DNA of 64,000 bases from Fulvitalea axinellae (GCF_036492835.1 NZ_AP025314.1:4568010-4632009), one strand, 5' to 3'; counted from the stretch's first letter, positions 17,475 through 27,308 are shown. Notes: generated from the letters alone by a model not told the origin. Numbers and translations: made by a program.

Positions 17475-18611
17475 ATGAAACGAAAACTGATGGTGATCGC
17501 CGGCCTGCTGGTTCTTGTCGGCGCTTTTTTTACGATGCAATATCTGGCGGGGCTCAAAAAACCGCCCAAAAAGAAAACGCCCGTCGAGAGGCAACGCTCC
17601 GTCCCCACCCTATTGGTCCATCCGCAAACCGTACGTACCAGCGTGCCCGTTTTAGGGAAAATAAGGGCGATACAACGTGCCGAAATCTACGCCGAAGTCA
17701 ACGGGCGGATGCTCCAAACGGCCAAACCCTTCCGCGAAGGCATACGTTACAGCAAAGGCGAGCTGATGGTTTCCATCGACCGGCGCGAGGCCGAAAACAA
17801 CCTCAAGGCTCGCAAAAGCCAGCTGGCCACGCTTATCCTGCAAATGCTCCCCGACCTAAAGCTGGACTATCCCGACAGCTACAAACGCTGGCGCGATTAT
17901 ATCCGGGATTTCGACGTAAACAAGCCCTTGCCTCCCCTGCCCGACGCCAAAACGGATAAAGAAAAGTATTTCGTCTTCGCCAAAAACATCAAGACCACGT
18001 ATTTCGAAATCCGCTCTCTGGAAATCCAACTGCAGAAATACGCCATCCGGGCGCCCTTCAACGGCGAACTGATCGAAAGCAATATCGAGCCCGGCACTTT
18101 GGTCCGCACCGGCCAAAAACTCGGCGAACTGATCGGCACAGACAATTTCGAGCTTACAGTATCGCTCCGCCTCTACGAAGCCGAACAACTGAAAAAAGGC
18201 GACAAAGCCGTTCTAAAATCCGAATCCGGACACATGAGCTGGACGGGCACAGTGGTCCGAGTCAATTCCTCAATAAACGAAGCCACCCAAAGCGTGGAAG
18301 TTTATATCAGCCTGCGGGGAGCGGGCCTGAAAGAAGGAATGTTCCTAACCGGCCGTGCCGAAGCGCAATCGGTTCCCAAAGCCGTGAAGATTCCGAGAAA
18401 AGCCCTCCGCAACAATGAGGTATTCTTGCTGGAGAAAGGAAAAGCCACACCCCACGCCGTCCATATCGCCCAAATAGACGGCGATTCGGCCGTAATTCAG
18501 GGGCTTCCCTCCGGAGCCTTGTTGGTACTTGACAATACGGGACTTCGGAAAGGCTCGGAAATCACCGCCTTGGAAACGGGAAAAGAGCAAGACAAAAAGG
18601 GGAAACGATGA
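17475..18611 (+). CDS. RND efflux periplasmic adaptor (membrane fusion protein)
   Basis: 378 residues. One N-terminal membrane segment, then the membrane-fusion layout: first half of the lipoyl domain (IRAIQRAEIYAEVNGRM), a helical hairpin around 95-185, second lipoyl half (YAIRAPFNGELIESNIEPGTLVRTGQKLGEL), beta-barrel and C-terminal domain. It bridges the inner-membrane pump and the TolC-like channel encoded next. ATG overlaps nothing upstream; the stop overlaps the pump start in ATGA, so the three genes are coupled. Confidence 0.93.
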   Translation: MKRKLMVIAGLLVLVGAFFTMQYLAGLKKPPKKKTPVERQRSVPTLLVHPQTVRTSVPVLGKIRAIQRAEIYAEVNGRMLQTAKPFREGIRYSKGELMVSIDRREAENNLKARKSQLATLILQMLPDLKLDYPDSYKRWRDYIRDFDVNKPLPPLPDAKTDKEKYFVFAKNIKTTYFEIRSLEIQLQKYAIRAPFNGELIESNIEPGTLVRTGQKLGELIGTDNFELTVSLRLYEAEQLKKGDKAVLKSESGHMSWTGTVVRVNSSINEATQSVEVYISLRGAGLKEGMFLTGRAEAQSVPKAVKIPRKALRNNEVFLLEKGKATPHAVHIAQIDGDSAVIQGLPSGALLVLDNTGLRKGSEITALETGKEQDKKGKR

Positions 18612-21600
18612 AAAAGATCGTCAGCTATTTTATCAAATACCCCATCGCCGGCAACCTGATGATCGTGGCCGTCCTTTGGCTCGGCTACCTCTCCATGCGA
18701 CAAACCCGCGCCACGCTGAGTCCCGCCGTCGAGCCCGGGTTTATCAAAGTACAGGTAGTCTATCCCGGCGCTTCGGCCGAAGAGGTGGAAAACGGCGTTG
18801 TCCAGAAAATAGAAAACGCGCTGAAAGGCACCAAGGGAATCGATAAAGTGACTTCGGTATCCAGCGAAAACTCCGCCTTTATCACCGTCGAGGCCGAAAG
18901 TGGCTACGATATCAATGTTCTTTTGCAGGAAGTCAAAAACGCCGTCGACGGCGTGAACTCTTACCCTTCGGGAATGGAAAACCCGGTGGTGGAAAAGTGG
19001 ACGTTCTCGGATAAAGCCGTAGACTTCGCACTGAGCGGAAACGTGGATTTGGCCACACTGAAGACCTACGCCCAAAGAGCGGAAAACGAACTGCTCAACA
19101 CCAAAGACGTAACGGACGTGGAGCTTTCCGGCTTTCCCGACGAAGAAATCGAAATCGCCCTCCGCGAAGCCGACCTGCGCCGTTTCGGCCTTACTTTTAA
19201 CGAAGTAGCCCAAGCCGTCCGCCGTTCCAACATCGACCTTACCGGCGGTACCATTCGCGGAGCGGAAGAAGATCTGATGATCCGGACCCGCCAAAAGAAA
19301 TTCTACGGAGAAGAACTGGAAAACATCGTGATCCGTGGCAACACCATGGGCGGAATCGTCACACTCAAAGACGTGGCCGACATCAACGACGAGTGGGTCG
19401 ACTCGCCAAACCGCTTCTACGTAAACGGCAATCCGGCGATCCGCATCCGGGTCAATTTCACCGATACGGAAGACGTAGTGGAAATAGCCCGCCAAGTCCG
19501 GGAATTTATTGCCGAATACAACGAAAAGCACAACGACGTCAAAGCCTCCGTCCTGCTCGACCGCTCCGAGGGCATTTCCATTATGATGGATATTCTGCTC
19601 CAAAACGGCGTTCTGGGTATCGGCTTGGTTCTTCTGTTTCTGTCCCTGTTCCTCCATCCCCGTTTGGCCTTTTGGGTTGCGTTCGCATTACCCATCTGTT
19701 TTATGGGCATGTTTATGATCGGCGCGGCCTACGGCATCACCCTCAACGGCGTCTCGCTTTTCGGCCTGATCATCGTAGTCGGAATTTTGGTCGACGACGG
19801 TATTGTGATCTGCGAAAGCATTTATCAGGAATACGAAAAAGGAAAACCCCGGATCCGCGCCGCCATCGACGGCACGATGAAAGTCTTGCCCGGAGTCTTC
19901 TCCGCCGTACTGACCACTATGGTCGCCTTCGCCACTTTCTTTTTTCTGGACGGAATTCTGGGCAAACTCTTCGTGGAATTGGGTGTAGTTGTGATCGCTA
20001 CTCTGCTATTTTCCCTATTGGAAAGTTTCACCACGCTACCCGCCCATATCGCCAACTCCAAGGCTTTAAAACCGGTAACAAAAACCCGAAAAGAAAGTGT
20101 CGGCCAACGGTCGTTAAAAAAGGTCCGGATCGCTATTTACGAACCTCTGCTTCGCTGGGCCATGCGACATCGCTTTGTCACACTTTGTATGCCCGTCGGC
20201 ATTATGATGATCACCATCGGCGCCATGCAAGGCGGCATTATCCGCCTGGGCGACACTTCCGCCGATGATCTGGGCGCCGCCACCGTAACGCTTGAAATGC
20301 CGCCGGGCACTTCCGAAACCGTCACTCAAAAATATCTGGATCTTTTGGAAGAAAAAGCCCGGGAAACCTCCGTGGAATTCGACGCCCGAAGCAAAGACAA
20401 CGAAGCCGTAAAGTTTATAACCGAAAGCATCAAAGGCACCAACGCCGGCGAAGTCTCGGCCTATTTGGTCAATACCGACGAACGGGATTTTACTTCGGAA
20501 GAGTTCGCCAGCGCTTGGCGCAAAAAAGTAGGTGAAATCCCAGAAGCCGAGAAAGTCAACTTCGCGAAAGAAACTCGCTACGGCAAGCCTGTCTTCCTAA
20601 ATATTTCAGGCTACAACCTAGAGGAACTGACGGAGGCGAAAGAATATCTCAAAGCTGAACTAAAACAGCTTTCCGACCTGAAAAATGTGGAAGACGACGA
20701 CGTCTTGGGCACACGGGAAGTGGAAATCACCCTGAAACCCAAAGCCTATTTGCTGGGCATCACATTGGAAGAGGTTATCTCGCAAGTGCGTCAAGGCTAT
20801 TTCGGAGAAGAAGCCCAACGCCTAACCCGCGGAGAAGACGAGGTGAAAATATACGTGCGGTACAAAAAAGAGGAAAGAGCCACGGTCGGGCAACTCGAAA
20901 ACATCCATATCCGCCTGTCGGACGGGCGCGAGGTCCCGCTTTCCGAAGTCGCCAATATGCGTTTTACCCGAAGCCTAGTCTCCATCAACCATCTAAACGG
21001 CAAGCGCAATATCGCCGTAATGGCGGATTTGGCCAGCAAACAAGCCAACCTCAACGATATCAAATCGGAAATCGACAACCGGATTATTCCCGAGGTCGAA
21101 GCCAAATATCCCGGAATCAGTATTATCAAGGGTGGCCGGGACGAACGCCTGAAAGAAACCTACGACTCAATGCTCAAAGTCGTGCCGATTATCGTTTTCA
21201 TTATTCTGGCCATCGTGGTTTGGACGTTCCGTTCCGTACTTCAGGCCGGCGTTATCTTCCTGCTTGTCCCTCTGGGCATGATCGGCGTAGGCTGGGGGCA
21301 TTTTCTGCACGGCTACGGCGTGGATTTGACTTCTTACCTCGGCATGGTCGCCCTAATCGGCGTCATGATCAACGACTCTATCGTTCTGGTCGAAGCCATG
21401 AACCACAATATCGCCCACGGGATGAAACTCAACGACGCCGTCTACGAAGCCGCCGTTTCCCGTTTCCGGCCCATTATACTGACCACGCTCACCACCGTTG
21501 TCGGCCTTATGCCGGCCATTTTCTTCTCCAATACGGATTCGGAGTTTGTAGTGCCGATGGCCATTTCCCTAAGCTACGGACTTATCGTTGCCACGTTCCT

Positions 21601-21775
21601 GACACTTATCGTTCTGCCTGTTCTTCTTCTGGTCGGAAATTCGGCCCGAAGAAAAATCATTTGGATTTGGACAGGAAAAAATAAAAGTCCGGAAGAAGTG
21701 GAGCCCGCATTACGTGGAATTCACATTGAAGAGGAAGCCAAAGAAAGCGAAGAGAAAGGAGGCGAAGACAAATGA
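18608..21775 (+). CDS. RND efflux inner-membrane transporter (AcrB/HAE1-like)
   Basis: 1055 residues, the usual length. TM1 near 10-30, two large periplasmic loops, and TM bundles at about 330-470 and 860-1030. TM4 carries GLIIVVGILVDDGIVICES with the two Asp residues of the proton relay, and TM10 has the equivalent GLMVALIGVMINDSIVLVEA-type segment. Contains the VYPGASAEEVENGVVQKIE motif found at the porter-domain start. Proton-driven export of hydrophobic or amphiphilic compounds is the family role; substrate unknown. ATGA overlaps on both sides place it firmly in an adaptor-pump-channel operon. Confidence 0.95.
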   Translation: MKKIVSYFIKYPIAGNLMIVAVLWLGYLSMRQTRATLSPAVEPGFIKVQVVYPGASAEEVENGVVQKIENALKGTKGIDKVTSVSSENSAFITVEAESGYDINVLLQEVKNAVDGVNSYPSGMENPVVEKWTFSDKAVDFALSGNVDLATLKTYAQRAENELLNTKDVTDVELSGFPDEEIEIALREADLRRFGLTFNEVAQAVRRSNIDLTGGTIRGAEEDLMIRTRQKKFYGEELENIVIRGNTMGGIVTLKDVADINDEWVDSPNRFYVNGNPAIRIRVNFTDTEDVVEIARQVREFIAEYNEKHNDVKASVLLDRSEGISIMMDILLQNGVLGIGLVLLFLSLFLHPRLAFWVAFALPICFMGMFMIGAAYGITLNGVSLFGLIIVVGILVDDGIVICESIYQEYEKGKPRIRAAIDGTMKVLPGVFSAVLTTMVAFATFFFLDGILGKLFVELGVVVIATLLFSLLESFTTLPAHIANSKALKPVTKTRKESVGQRSLKKVRIAIYEPLLRWAMRHRFVTLCMPVGIMMITIGAMQGGIIRLGDTSADDLGAATVTLEMPPGTSETVTQKYLDLLEEKARETSVEFDARSKDNEAVKFITESIKGTNAGEVSAYLVNTDERDFTSEEFASAWRKKVGEIPEAEKVNFAKETRYGKPVFLNISGYNLEELTEAKEYLKAELKQLSDLKNVEDDDVLGTREVEITLKPKAYLLGITLEEVISQVRQGYFGEEAQRLTRGEDEVKIYVRYKKEERATVGQLENIHIRLSDGREVPLSEVANMRFTRSLVSINHLNGKRNIAVMADLASKQANLNDIKSEIDNRIIPEVEAKYPGISIIKGGRDERLKETYDSMLKVVPIIVFIILAIVVWTFRSVLQAGVIFLLVPLGMIGVGWGHFLHGYGVDLTSYLGMVALIGVMINDSIVLVEAMNHNIAHGMKLNDAVYEAAVSRFRPIILTTLTTVVGLMPAIFFSNTDSEFVVPMAISLSYGLIVATFLTLIVLPVLLLVGNSARRKIIWIWTGKNKSPEEVEPALRGIHIEEEAKESEEKGGEDK

Positions 21776-23094
21776 CAACATTTCTAAAAAAGTCATTCGG
21801 TTTGTTATTCCTCAGCCTATTCTCACTGGGAACAGCATTTTGCCAAACAGAGAAAAGTAAAAGCCTGCTCAGCTTCGAAGATGCCGTTTCGCTGGCTCTG
21901 GAGTACAATCTCAATATCAAAACCTTCCGGAACAACACAAAAATAGCCGACAACAACGAGGCCATCGGCAACGCTGGATTCTATCCGAAAGTGGACGCTT
22001 CCGGCTCATTTAACTACCAAAAAGGAACCGTCCAAAACCCGAACTTCGGAAAGCTGGAAAACGAATCGATGTCCACCTCAACGGGCATTAATCTAACCTA
22101 TACCCTTTTCGACGGACTTTCGAACGTCAATACCTACCGAAAACTCAAAAACGAAAAAGATCTGGCCTCCGTCACCGAACGTTTCGATATCGAAAATGTG
22201 CTAACGCAATTGGCCAGCGCTTATTACCAACTTTACACCGCCGCCTCAAACTTCGATATCGCCAAAGAGGGTCTGAAGATCTCACAAGAACGGGTGGCCC
22301 GGGCCGAAGCCCGGTTCGAATTCGGCAACGACACCAAAGTCGCCGTACTCCAAGCCCAAGTCGATTTAAGCAATGACAGCCTGACATTACTCGACGCCAA
22401 ACGCCAATACGATGAGCTTAAACACAACCTGAATATCTTTCTGGGCCGTTCCGCCACTGTTGATTTCGAGATCAGCATGGAAATCCCCGGCTTTAAAAAA
22501 CTCGAACGCCTTAGCCTCCGGGAACAAACCTTGGCCGAAAACGCCCAATACCTCCAGTCCCTGCGACAGCTTAAAATCAGCAAACTCGACAGAAAGATCA
22601 TTAATTCCACCAAAATGCCCCGACTGGATTTCAACACGGGTTACAACTGGAACCAAGTCGCGGATTCCTTTGACGTGGAGTTCGACGACCCTTCCGGCAA
22701 TTACTCCGGCGGGCTCACCCTCTCTTACAATATCTTCGACGGAAACCAGCAACGCATCCGCAGGAAGAACGCCAGAATACAGGTGATGAACGACGAGCTT
22801 CAAGTCGCCAATACGCTTTTACAGATCGAGCGGGACTTGGAAAACGCTTGGACAGTCTACCAAAACAACCTCTATAAACTGAAAGTCCAGCGAAATAACT
22901 TAGCGGTGACCGAAATCAACTTCGAACAAGTAAAAGAGCGTTACAACCTCGGCCAACTTACCGCCACCGATTTTCGAGAAGCGCAATTAAACCTGCTCAA
23001 AGCTCGTAGCAACTTGGTAACAGCCCAATCCGAGGCAAAATTGGCAGAGGTGGAATTACTCCGGCTTTCGGGACAATTAGTCAAAGTTCAATAG
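21772..23094 (+). CDS. TolC-family outer-membrane efflux channel
   Basis: 440 residues with signal peptide (1 to about 24, ending GTAFCQ) and two structural repeats of the outer-membrane efflux protein family; repeat landmarks are LSFEDAVSLALEYNLNIKTFRNN at about 33 and the long helices ending AEVELLRLSGQL near the C-terminus. Predicted trimeric channel through the outer membrane for the pump encoded upstream. Overlaps the pump gene by ATGA. No clear terminator follows, so readthrough into the Spy/CpxP-like gene 115 bp downstream is possible. Confidence 0.94.
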   Translation: MTTFLKKSFGLLFLSLFSLGTAFCQTEKSKSLLSFEDAVSLALEYNLNIKTFRNNTKIADNNEAIGNAGFYPKVDASGSFNYQKGTVQNPNFGKLENESMSTSTGINLTYTLFDGLSNVNTYRKLKNEKDLASVTERFDIENVLTQLASAYYQLYTAASNFDIAKEGLKISQERVARAEARFEFGNDTKVAVLQAQVDLSNDSLTLLDAKRQYDELKHNLNIFLGRSATVDFEISMEIPGFKKLERLSLREQTLAENAQYLQSLRQLKISKLDRKIINSTKMPRLDFNTGYNWNQVADSFDVEFDDPSGNYSGGLTLSYNIFDGNQQRIRRKNARIQVMNDELQVANTLLQIERDLENAWTVYQNNLYKLKVQRNNLAVTEINFEQVKERYNLGQLTATDFREAQLNLLKARSNLVTAQSEAKLAEVELLRLSGQLVKVQ

Positions 23095-23209
23095 TCCAAA
23101 TTTACCTGCAGAATAATTTTTACATTTTTTAACATCTCCCCTGATTAAACCTCTGACTCTCACCCGCGTCAAAGAGCCAAACAAAACGAAAACACAAATT
23201 TAAGATACT

Positions 23210-23752
23210 ATGAAACGTACATTCGCATTTATCCTATCGGCTCTTCTCAGTGTTCCTTTCTTTGCCAACGCTCAGGAAATGCCCGCTCCTCTAGACAATG
23301 AAGATGTTCCTGCGGAACTTATCGCCAACCGCCCGGAAGCGGGAACGAAAGGCAAGAAAGACTTTCGCCGTAAGGGGCGTGACAAGTTCCAAAGTCTTGA
23401 GCTTACGGATGCCCAAAAAGAAAAGCTCAAGCAAATCAAACTCGACGCTATGAAAGAATCGCAACCACTGCGTAACAAGCAACGGGTATTGAAAGCCGAA
23501 CTCGAAAGCCTTCAGGAAGCCGCCAAGCCGAACTTGAGGTCAATAAACAAAAAAATTGACGAGCTTTCCGCCAATATGGCTGCGATGATGAAAGTAAGAG
23601 CGGCTTCTCGCCAAGCTATTCGCTCTGAGTTGACAGAGGAACAACGCCTAAAATTTGACGCCATGGCCGGAAGGGCCAAACATAAAATGGCCGGAAAAAA
23701 AGGCAGGGGACATAACAAAGGCAGAGGGCATGGCGGTTCTCATAAACGATAA
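23210..23752 (+). CDS. Spy/CpxP-like periplasmic protein with LTxxQ motifs
   Basis: 180 residues. Signal peptide ends at FFANAQ (about 22). The mature part has paired helices with LELTDAQKEKLKQIK and ELTEEQRLKFDAM, the duplicated LTxxQ motif of the Spy/CpxP family, which act as periplasmic chaperones or stress sensors. The C-terminal 30 residues are very rich in Gly, His, Arg and Lys (GRGHNKGRGHGGSHKR), possibly binding metal or nucleic acid/lipid headgroups. Located directly behind a RND efflux operon, consistent with an envelope-stress role. Followed by a terminator. Confidence 0.82.
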   Translation: MKRTFAFILSALLSVPFFANAQEMPAPLDNEDVPAELIANRPEAGTKGKKDFRRKGRDKFQSLELTDAQKEKLKQIKLDAMKESQPLRNKQRVLKAELESLQEAAKPNLRSINKKIDELSANMAAMMKVRAASRQAIRSELTEEQRLKFDAMAGRAKHKMAGKKGRGHNKGRGHGGSHKR

Positions 23753-23777
23753 TATTTCCTTTTCAGTTACCGTATCA

Positions 23778-23812
23778 AAAAGGCTATCCTTCCCGGATAG
23801 CCTTTATTTTTT
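23778..23812 (+). terminator. Intrinsic terminator after the Spy/CpxP-like gene
   Basis: Stem aaaggctatcc / ggatagccttt (23779-23789 and 23795-23805) with a ttccc loop, then attttttgg. Confidence 0.88.
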
Positions 23813-24112
23813 GGACTCTTTTTCTATAACAAAAAATATCAAGACTCCAATAATCATATTATAAACCCATATTTTACTTATTACGGAAAAAAAACACGTT
23901 AAATTCAAACAATTAACGTTTACTTAACGGATAATTCCTCATTAGATAATCTTGTAGGAATATCTTCGCCAAAAAGAGGATATATGTTATCTATTATTTC
24001 CTTGATGATTATTTAATCATCTAAATAAAGAACGACAAACGATCAGGGAAAATTGAGCGTTTTTCATATGCTGGTTTTCACTGTAAACAACGCCATACCT
24101 ACGAATATTGAA
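23813..24112. other. AT-rich leader region upstream of the porin gene
   Basis: 300 bp, strongly AT-rich, with no ORF of interest. It contains TAATCTTG (23947-23954), one mismatch from the -7 consensus, and TATCTTCG (23961-23968), also one mismatch; neither has a clear TTG element. The repeated element ttaacg (twice between 23911 and 23929) might be a regulator half-site. Probable promoter region of the porin gene, not resolved further. Confidence 0.4.
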
Positions 24113-25384
24113 ATGAAAAGATGTTTATCCTGGTTTGCGGGATTCCTGTTGCTGACATTTATCAGTACGGGTGTTTTCGCAACCACAACCGAAAAAATTC
24201 CTACCGAACCAGATTCCACAAAAAAAACAGACGTTTTAAAACCTGTGGATCAAATTGCCAACTTGGCGTGGTTCAAAAAACTCAAAATCAACGGTTATTT
24301 CCAATTACGTTACAACGGCGCTTTCCAGACTAGCGATGAGCTGAGAATCGACCAAGCGGACAAAAATATTGAAGGCGATCCCGGATTTTCATTCCGAAGG
24401 GCCCGTGTCAAGATTTCGGGGTTCGTGACCGATAAAGTTTATGTGTACGTCCAAAGTGATTTTGCCGGAAGCAAAGTAGTCCTCAAAGACGCCTATTCTG
24501 ACCTTTATCTTAACAATGACAAGACCTACCGTCTGCGCTTCGGATTGAGCAAAGTGCCTTACGGATTCGAGAATATGCAGTCATCCTCCAACCGTTTAGC
24601 GCTTGACCGGGCCGACCCGACTAACAGCGCTTTTAACGGAGAACGGGACATGGGCGTAACTTTTTTCTGGACGCCAACAATCGTTAAAGAACGTTTCAAC
24701 AGAATCAAAAGAGAAGGCCTCAAACACTCCGGCGATTACGGAATGTTTGCTCTTGCAGTTATCAACGGACAAAACACTTCCGACCCAGACGAGAACAAAT
24801 ACAAGCACATTGTCTCTAGGCTGACATATCCTTTCGAGTTCTCCAACGGACAACTTGTAGAAGTCGGTATCCAAGGAATGATCGGAAAGTACACTCCTTT
24901 CGATTCCAAAATCGCAGAAGACGTTAAAGTGGGAGAAAACGGAGAAGAGCAAAGCTGGGCCGGCGATTACGCTTTCAATGACAGACGCGTGGGAGCAAGT
25001 TTCGTTATGTATCCGCAACCTTTCGGCCTCCAAGCGGAATACAATATTGGCGAAGGCCCGGAGTACGATCCAGAGTCTAACACAATTAAGGAAAAGCCTT
25101 TGCACGGCGGATATATCCAAGCCATGTACCGTGCGGAAACCTCGCATGGCGTGTTCTTCCCGTTTGTCAAGTGGCAACGTTATGACGGTGGAAAAAAATT
25201 CGAGCAAGATGCCAGAGCCTACAAAGTCAACGACTTTGACATAGGTATGGAGTGGCAGATCAACAAAGCGATCGAACTAGTGGGCATGTATTCTTTCATG
25301 GATAGAAAATACGCCGACTCAGTGGATGGTTCCGACGAATTTGCGGGTAGTATGCTTCGTATGCAGTTGCAGTTCCGCTTTTGA
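24113..25384 (+). CDS. OprO/OprP-type (phosphate-selective) outer-membrane porin
   Basis: 423 residues from ATG 24113, chosen because MKRCLSWFAGFLLLTFISTGVFA is a proper signal peptide; a TTG start at 24053 would put 20 extra residues in front of it. The mature protein has the phosphate-selective porin O/P pattern: INGYFQLRYNGAF, FSFRRARVKISGFV, VYVYVQSDFAG, LRFGLSKVPYGFENMQSS, NRLALDRADPTNSAF, and an amphipathic final strand ending MLRMQLQFRF. Expected 16-stranded trimeric barrel for anions. No pst or pho genes adjoin. Ends in a clear terminator, 110 bp from the insertion sequence. Confidence 0.88.
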   Translation: MKRCLSWFAGFLLLTFISTGVFATTTEKIPTEPDSTKKTDVLKPVDQIANLAWFKKLKINGYFQLRYNGAFQTSDELRIDQADKNIEGDPGFSFRRARVKISGFVTDKVYVYVQSDFAGSKVVLKDAYSDLYLNNDKTYRLRFGLSKVPYGFENMQSSSNRLALDRADPTNSAFNGERDMGVTFFWTPTIVKERFNRIKREGLKHSGDYGMFALAVINGQNTSDPDENKYKHIVSRLTYPFEFSNGQLVEVGIQGMIGKYTPFDSKIAEDVKVGENGEEQSWAGDYAFNDRRVGASFVMYPQPFGLQAEYNIGEGPEYDPESNTIKEKPLHGGYIQAMYRAETSHGVFFPFVKWQRYDGGKKFEQDARAYKVNDFDIGMEWQINKAIELVGMYSFMDRKYADSVDGSDEFAGSMLRMQLQFRF

Positions 25385-25410
25385 TCGGGATAAACAATCT
25401 TATTTTTCAT

Positions 25411-25434
25411 AAAGGGCCATTAGGCCCTTTTTTC
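25411..25434 (+). terminator. Intrinsic terminator after the porin gene
   Basis: Perfect 8-bp stem aaagggcc-atta-ggcccttt followed by ttt. Confidence 0.85.
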
Positions 25435-25543
25435 GTATCCAACAAATCACTAAGGAAGGATAAAGAGTTATCCATTAGGCATAAATCCCTCCATACGGCG
25501 TATTGCGCCATCACTTATACCAAGACCAAACACCTGCCTATAT

Positions 25544-25561
25544 TAGGGTTTACTGAAAAAG
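25544..25561. repeat. Left terminal inverted repeat of the IS
   Basis: tagggtttactgaaaaag, perfect match to the reverse complement of 27180-27197. Confidence 0.92.
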
Positions 25562-25605
25562 CCCAGGGGCCTACCCGGCTAGGATATTGGCCAGGCAGTC
25601 CTTTC

Positions 25606-27066
25606 CTATTTCTTTTCGCTGTCTTGAAGCCATGTTCCGTATTTCCAGCTCAGGAAAACAAGGTCAAAAAAGATTTCGCTCTGAAATCTTTTCAAGTTGG
25701 ACACGAAGAAAATGCAGGCGATCCATGAAAGCGAAGTGTCCGCTCTCCTTGCCTGTATTTTGTCCAATCCGTGTCCCCGTTTCACTTCCCCGAATTTTCC
25801 TTCCGCCCTGCTCCGGTGCCGTTGGTGAAGCGTCCGGTTTTCCTTGCGTTCCCTGATTTTTTCGGGACTTGAGGGAGGCCTTCCCAACGGGGAGCCCACG
25901 AATTCCACACCCGCGCCGGACATGGTCTGCCGGGCGTTCCTGTTTCCGTAAATCTTGTCCCCGACGAATTTGCCGAGCTTCATTTCCGGGTTTCTCTCCC
26001 CGAAACTGTCGATGTGCCCGCGGATCACTTCCGCGTCACCCTCGTAGTAAGCGTCCCATTGCGCCTTGTCCAGATAGGAATAGCCTTCGTGAAGGCTTAC
26101 GGACAATTTGGCGCCGAACTCGGTGTCGCTTCCGTTTTTGCCCCGGACTATCGGCCGGACATGGGGCTGGAAGACGTTCACGATGCGGCCGTCCACCCTG
26201 TTGGCACCGGTCTCCAGCATGAGCGACTGTTGCCTGGCGATTTCGTGAAGCACCATCAGAATCTTCAAAAACCTGCTTTTTAGGCGTATAACGCCCTTGT
26301 TGGCCTCTATGAGGCTGTCGATATGCCGTAGGTTCCGTTCCAGATAATTCAGCTGTCGGCGTGCGCACACGCGCCAGAATTCGGCTCCTTTCCTCTTTTT
26401 TCTCGTCGCCCCGACATATTCCCTATGGGCTTTATCCCGGTAAGTCCGGGGCTTTTTGGATAAACCGGAATCCCTGGCGACGGGCCAAAGGAGGTCGATG
26501 ATTTTCTCCGACTGCACCCTCGCCGTAGCCAACAGCCCAAGGTCCGTGGGGTATGGAATCTCTTGCGGCGCCACCGTCGCGTCGCAGGAGACAACCCGCT
26601 TGTCATCTTCGGCGTCCCCGGAATGCCCGTCTTTGGACCCTTCATCCCGATCGCCCTCCGCAATACGGATCCCCTCGTGTTGCAAAAGCGAACTCATCCT
26701 GTTAAAATCCCCGTACCCGAGCCGCTTGCGGACCGTCGTGAACAGCGAAGGGTCAAAGGCCTTTTCCGTGGTGAACGAGCCGAGTCCCACGAAATACTGG
26801 AGATACGGATTTTCTTTGATTTGTTCTATCGCCTCGGCGTCCGAAACGTTCAGCTTATGCTTCACGATCAGCGCGCCGATGACCAGCCGGGCCGGTTTGC
26901 ACGGACTGCCCTTGCCCGTCGACATTTTCGATTCGTAGACCAAACCCAATTCCGCCCAGGGGATGGAGTTGGCCAACTTCACCCATCTGTTTTCCGGGTT
27001 AAGGCGCCCTATTTCCGGGTCCAAAAAACCTTCTATACTCAATTGCGAGGAACTTGTCTTGATCAT
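25606..27066 (-). CDS. IS5/IS1182-like DDE transposase
   Basis: 486 residues from ATG 27066 (an upstream in-frame ATG at 27108 would add 14). The N-terminal DUF772-like helical domain is recognisable (ENRWVKLANSIPWAEL, KPARLVIGALIVKHKLNVSD, ENPYLQYFVGL). Catalytic residues can be placed: first Asp in VVSCDATVAPQEI, second Asp in FVGDKIYGNR, Glu in AEGKFGEVKRGHGLDK. Also present is YPTDLGLLATAR, typical of the family. Uninterrupted frame, so likely functional. Codon use is GC-rich except near the C-terminus. Confidence 0.92.
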   Translation of the reverse strand: MIKTSSSQLSIEGFLDPEIGRLNPENRWVKLANSIPWAELGLVYESKMSTGKGSPCKPARLVIGALIVKHKLNVSDAEAIEQIKENPYLQYFVGLGSFTTEKAFDPSLFTTVRKRLGYGDFNRMSSLLQHEGIRIAEGDRDEGSKDGHSGDAEDDKRVVSCDATVAPQEIPYPTDLGLLATARVQSEKIIDLLWPVARDSGLSKKPRTYRDKAHREYVGATRKKRKGAEFWRVCARRQLNYLERNLRHIDSLIEANKGVIRLKSRFLKILMVLHEIARQQSLMLETGANRVDGRIVNVFQPHVRPIVRGKNGSDTEFGAKLSVSLHEGYSYLDKAQWDAYYEGDAEVIRGHIDSFGERNPEMKLGKFVGDKIYGNRNARQTMSGAGVEFVGSPLGRPPSSPEKIRERKENRTLHQRHRSRAEGKFGEVKRGHGLDKIQARRADTSLSWIACIFFVSNLKRFQSEIFFDLVFLSWKYGTWLQDSEKK

Positions 27067-27179
27067 AGGTGCAAGGGAAAAAATGCTCTCAGTCCTTTCT
27101 ATGGCCAATTTACGAATATTCCCTGTGCTTTGGAAAGGGAAACAAGCTACCTAATCCACTGATAATCTTGTGGTTTTTA

Positions 27180-27197
27180 CTTTTTCAGTAAACCCTA
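27180..27197. repeat. Right terminal inverted repeat of the IS
   Basis: ctttttcagtaaaccta-type end whose reverse complement equals the left repeat over 18 bp; it lies 114 bp upstream of the preferred transposase start. Confidence 0.92.
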
Positions 27198-27236
27198 TAT
27201 TATCACAAGCGCCATTCCTTTAGTTACTGTATAGAC

Positions 27237-27265
27237 ACAAAAAAACCGGGCATTAGGCCCGGTTT
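27237..27265 (-). terminator. Intrinsic terminator of the gldJ-like gene
   Basis: Perfect 9-bp stem aaaccgggc (27243-27251) / gcccggttt (27257-27265); on the minus strand it is followed by a T-run (27239-27245 as A on plus). It lies 44 bp beyond the stop. Confidence 0.88.
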
Positions 27266-27308
27266 ATATATTCTGAAATGTCAGATAAACTCTTGTGGTC
27301 GTAATCTA

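Larger units (their letters stand above)
25544..27197 (-). mobile_element. Complete insertion sequence (IS5/IS1182-like), 1654 bp
   Basis: Bounded by perfect 18-bp terminal inverted repeats: tagggtttactgaaaaag at 25544-25561 and its reverse complement at 27180-27197. The triplet tat flanks both ends (25541-25543 and 27198-27200), a possible 3-bp target duplication in an AT-rich site. It encodes one full-length DDE transposase on the minus strand. It lies between the porin terminator and the gldJ terminator, so it breaks no visible gene. Both ends and the frame are intact, so recent arrival or continuing activity is plausible. Confidence 0.9.

Noticed and set aside
18497..19657. 386-codon minus-strand frame
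   Set aside because: Antisense to the well-supported RND adaptor and pump genes, with no recognisable domain.
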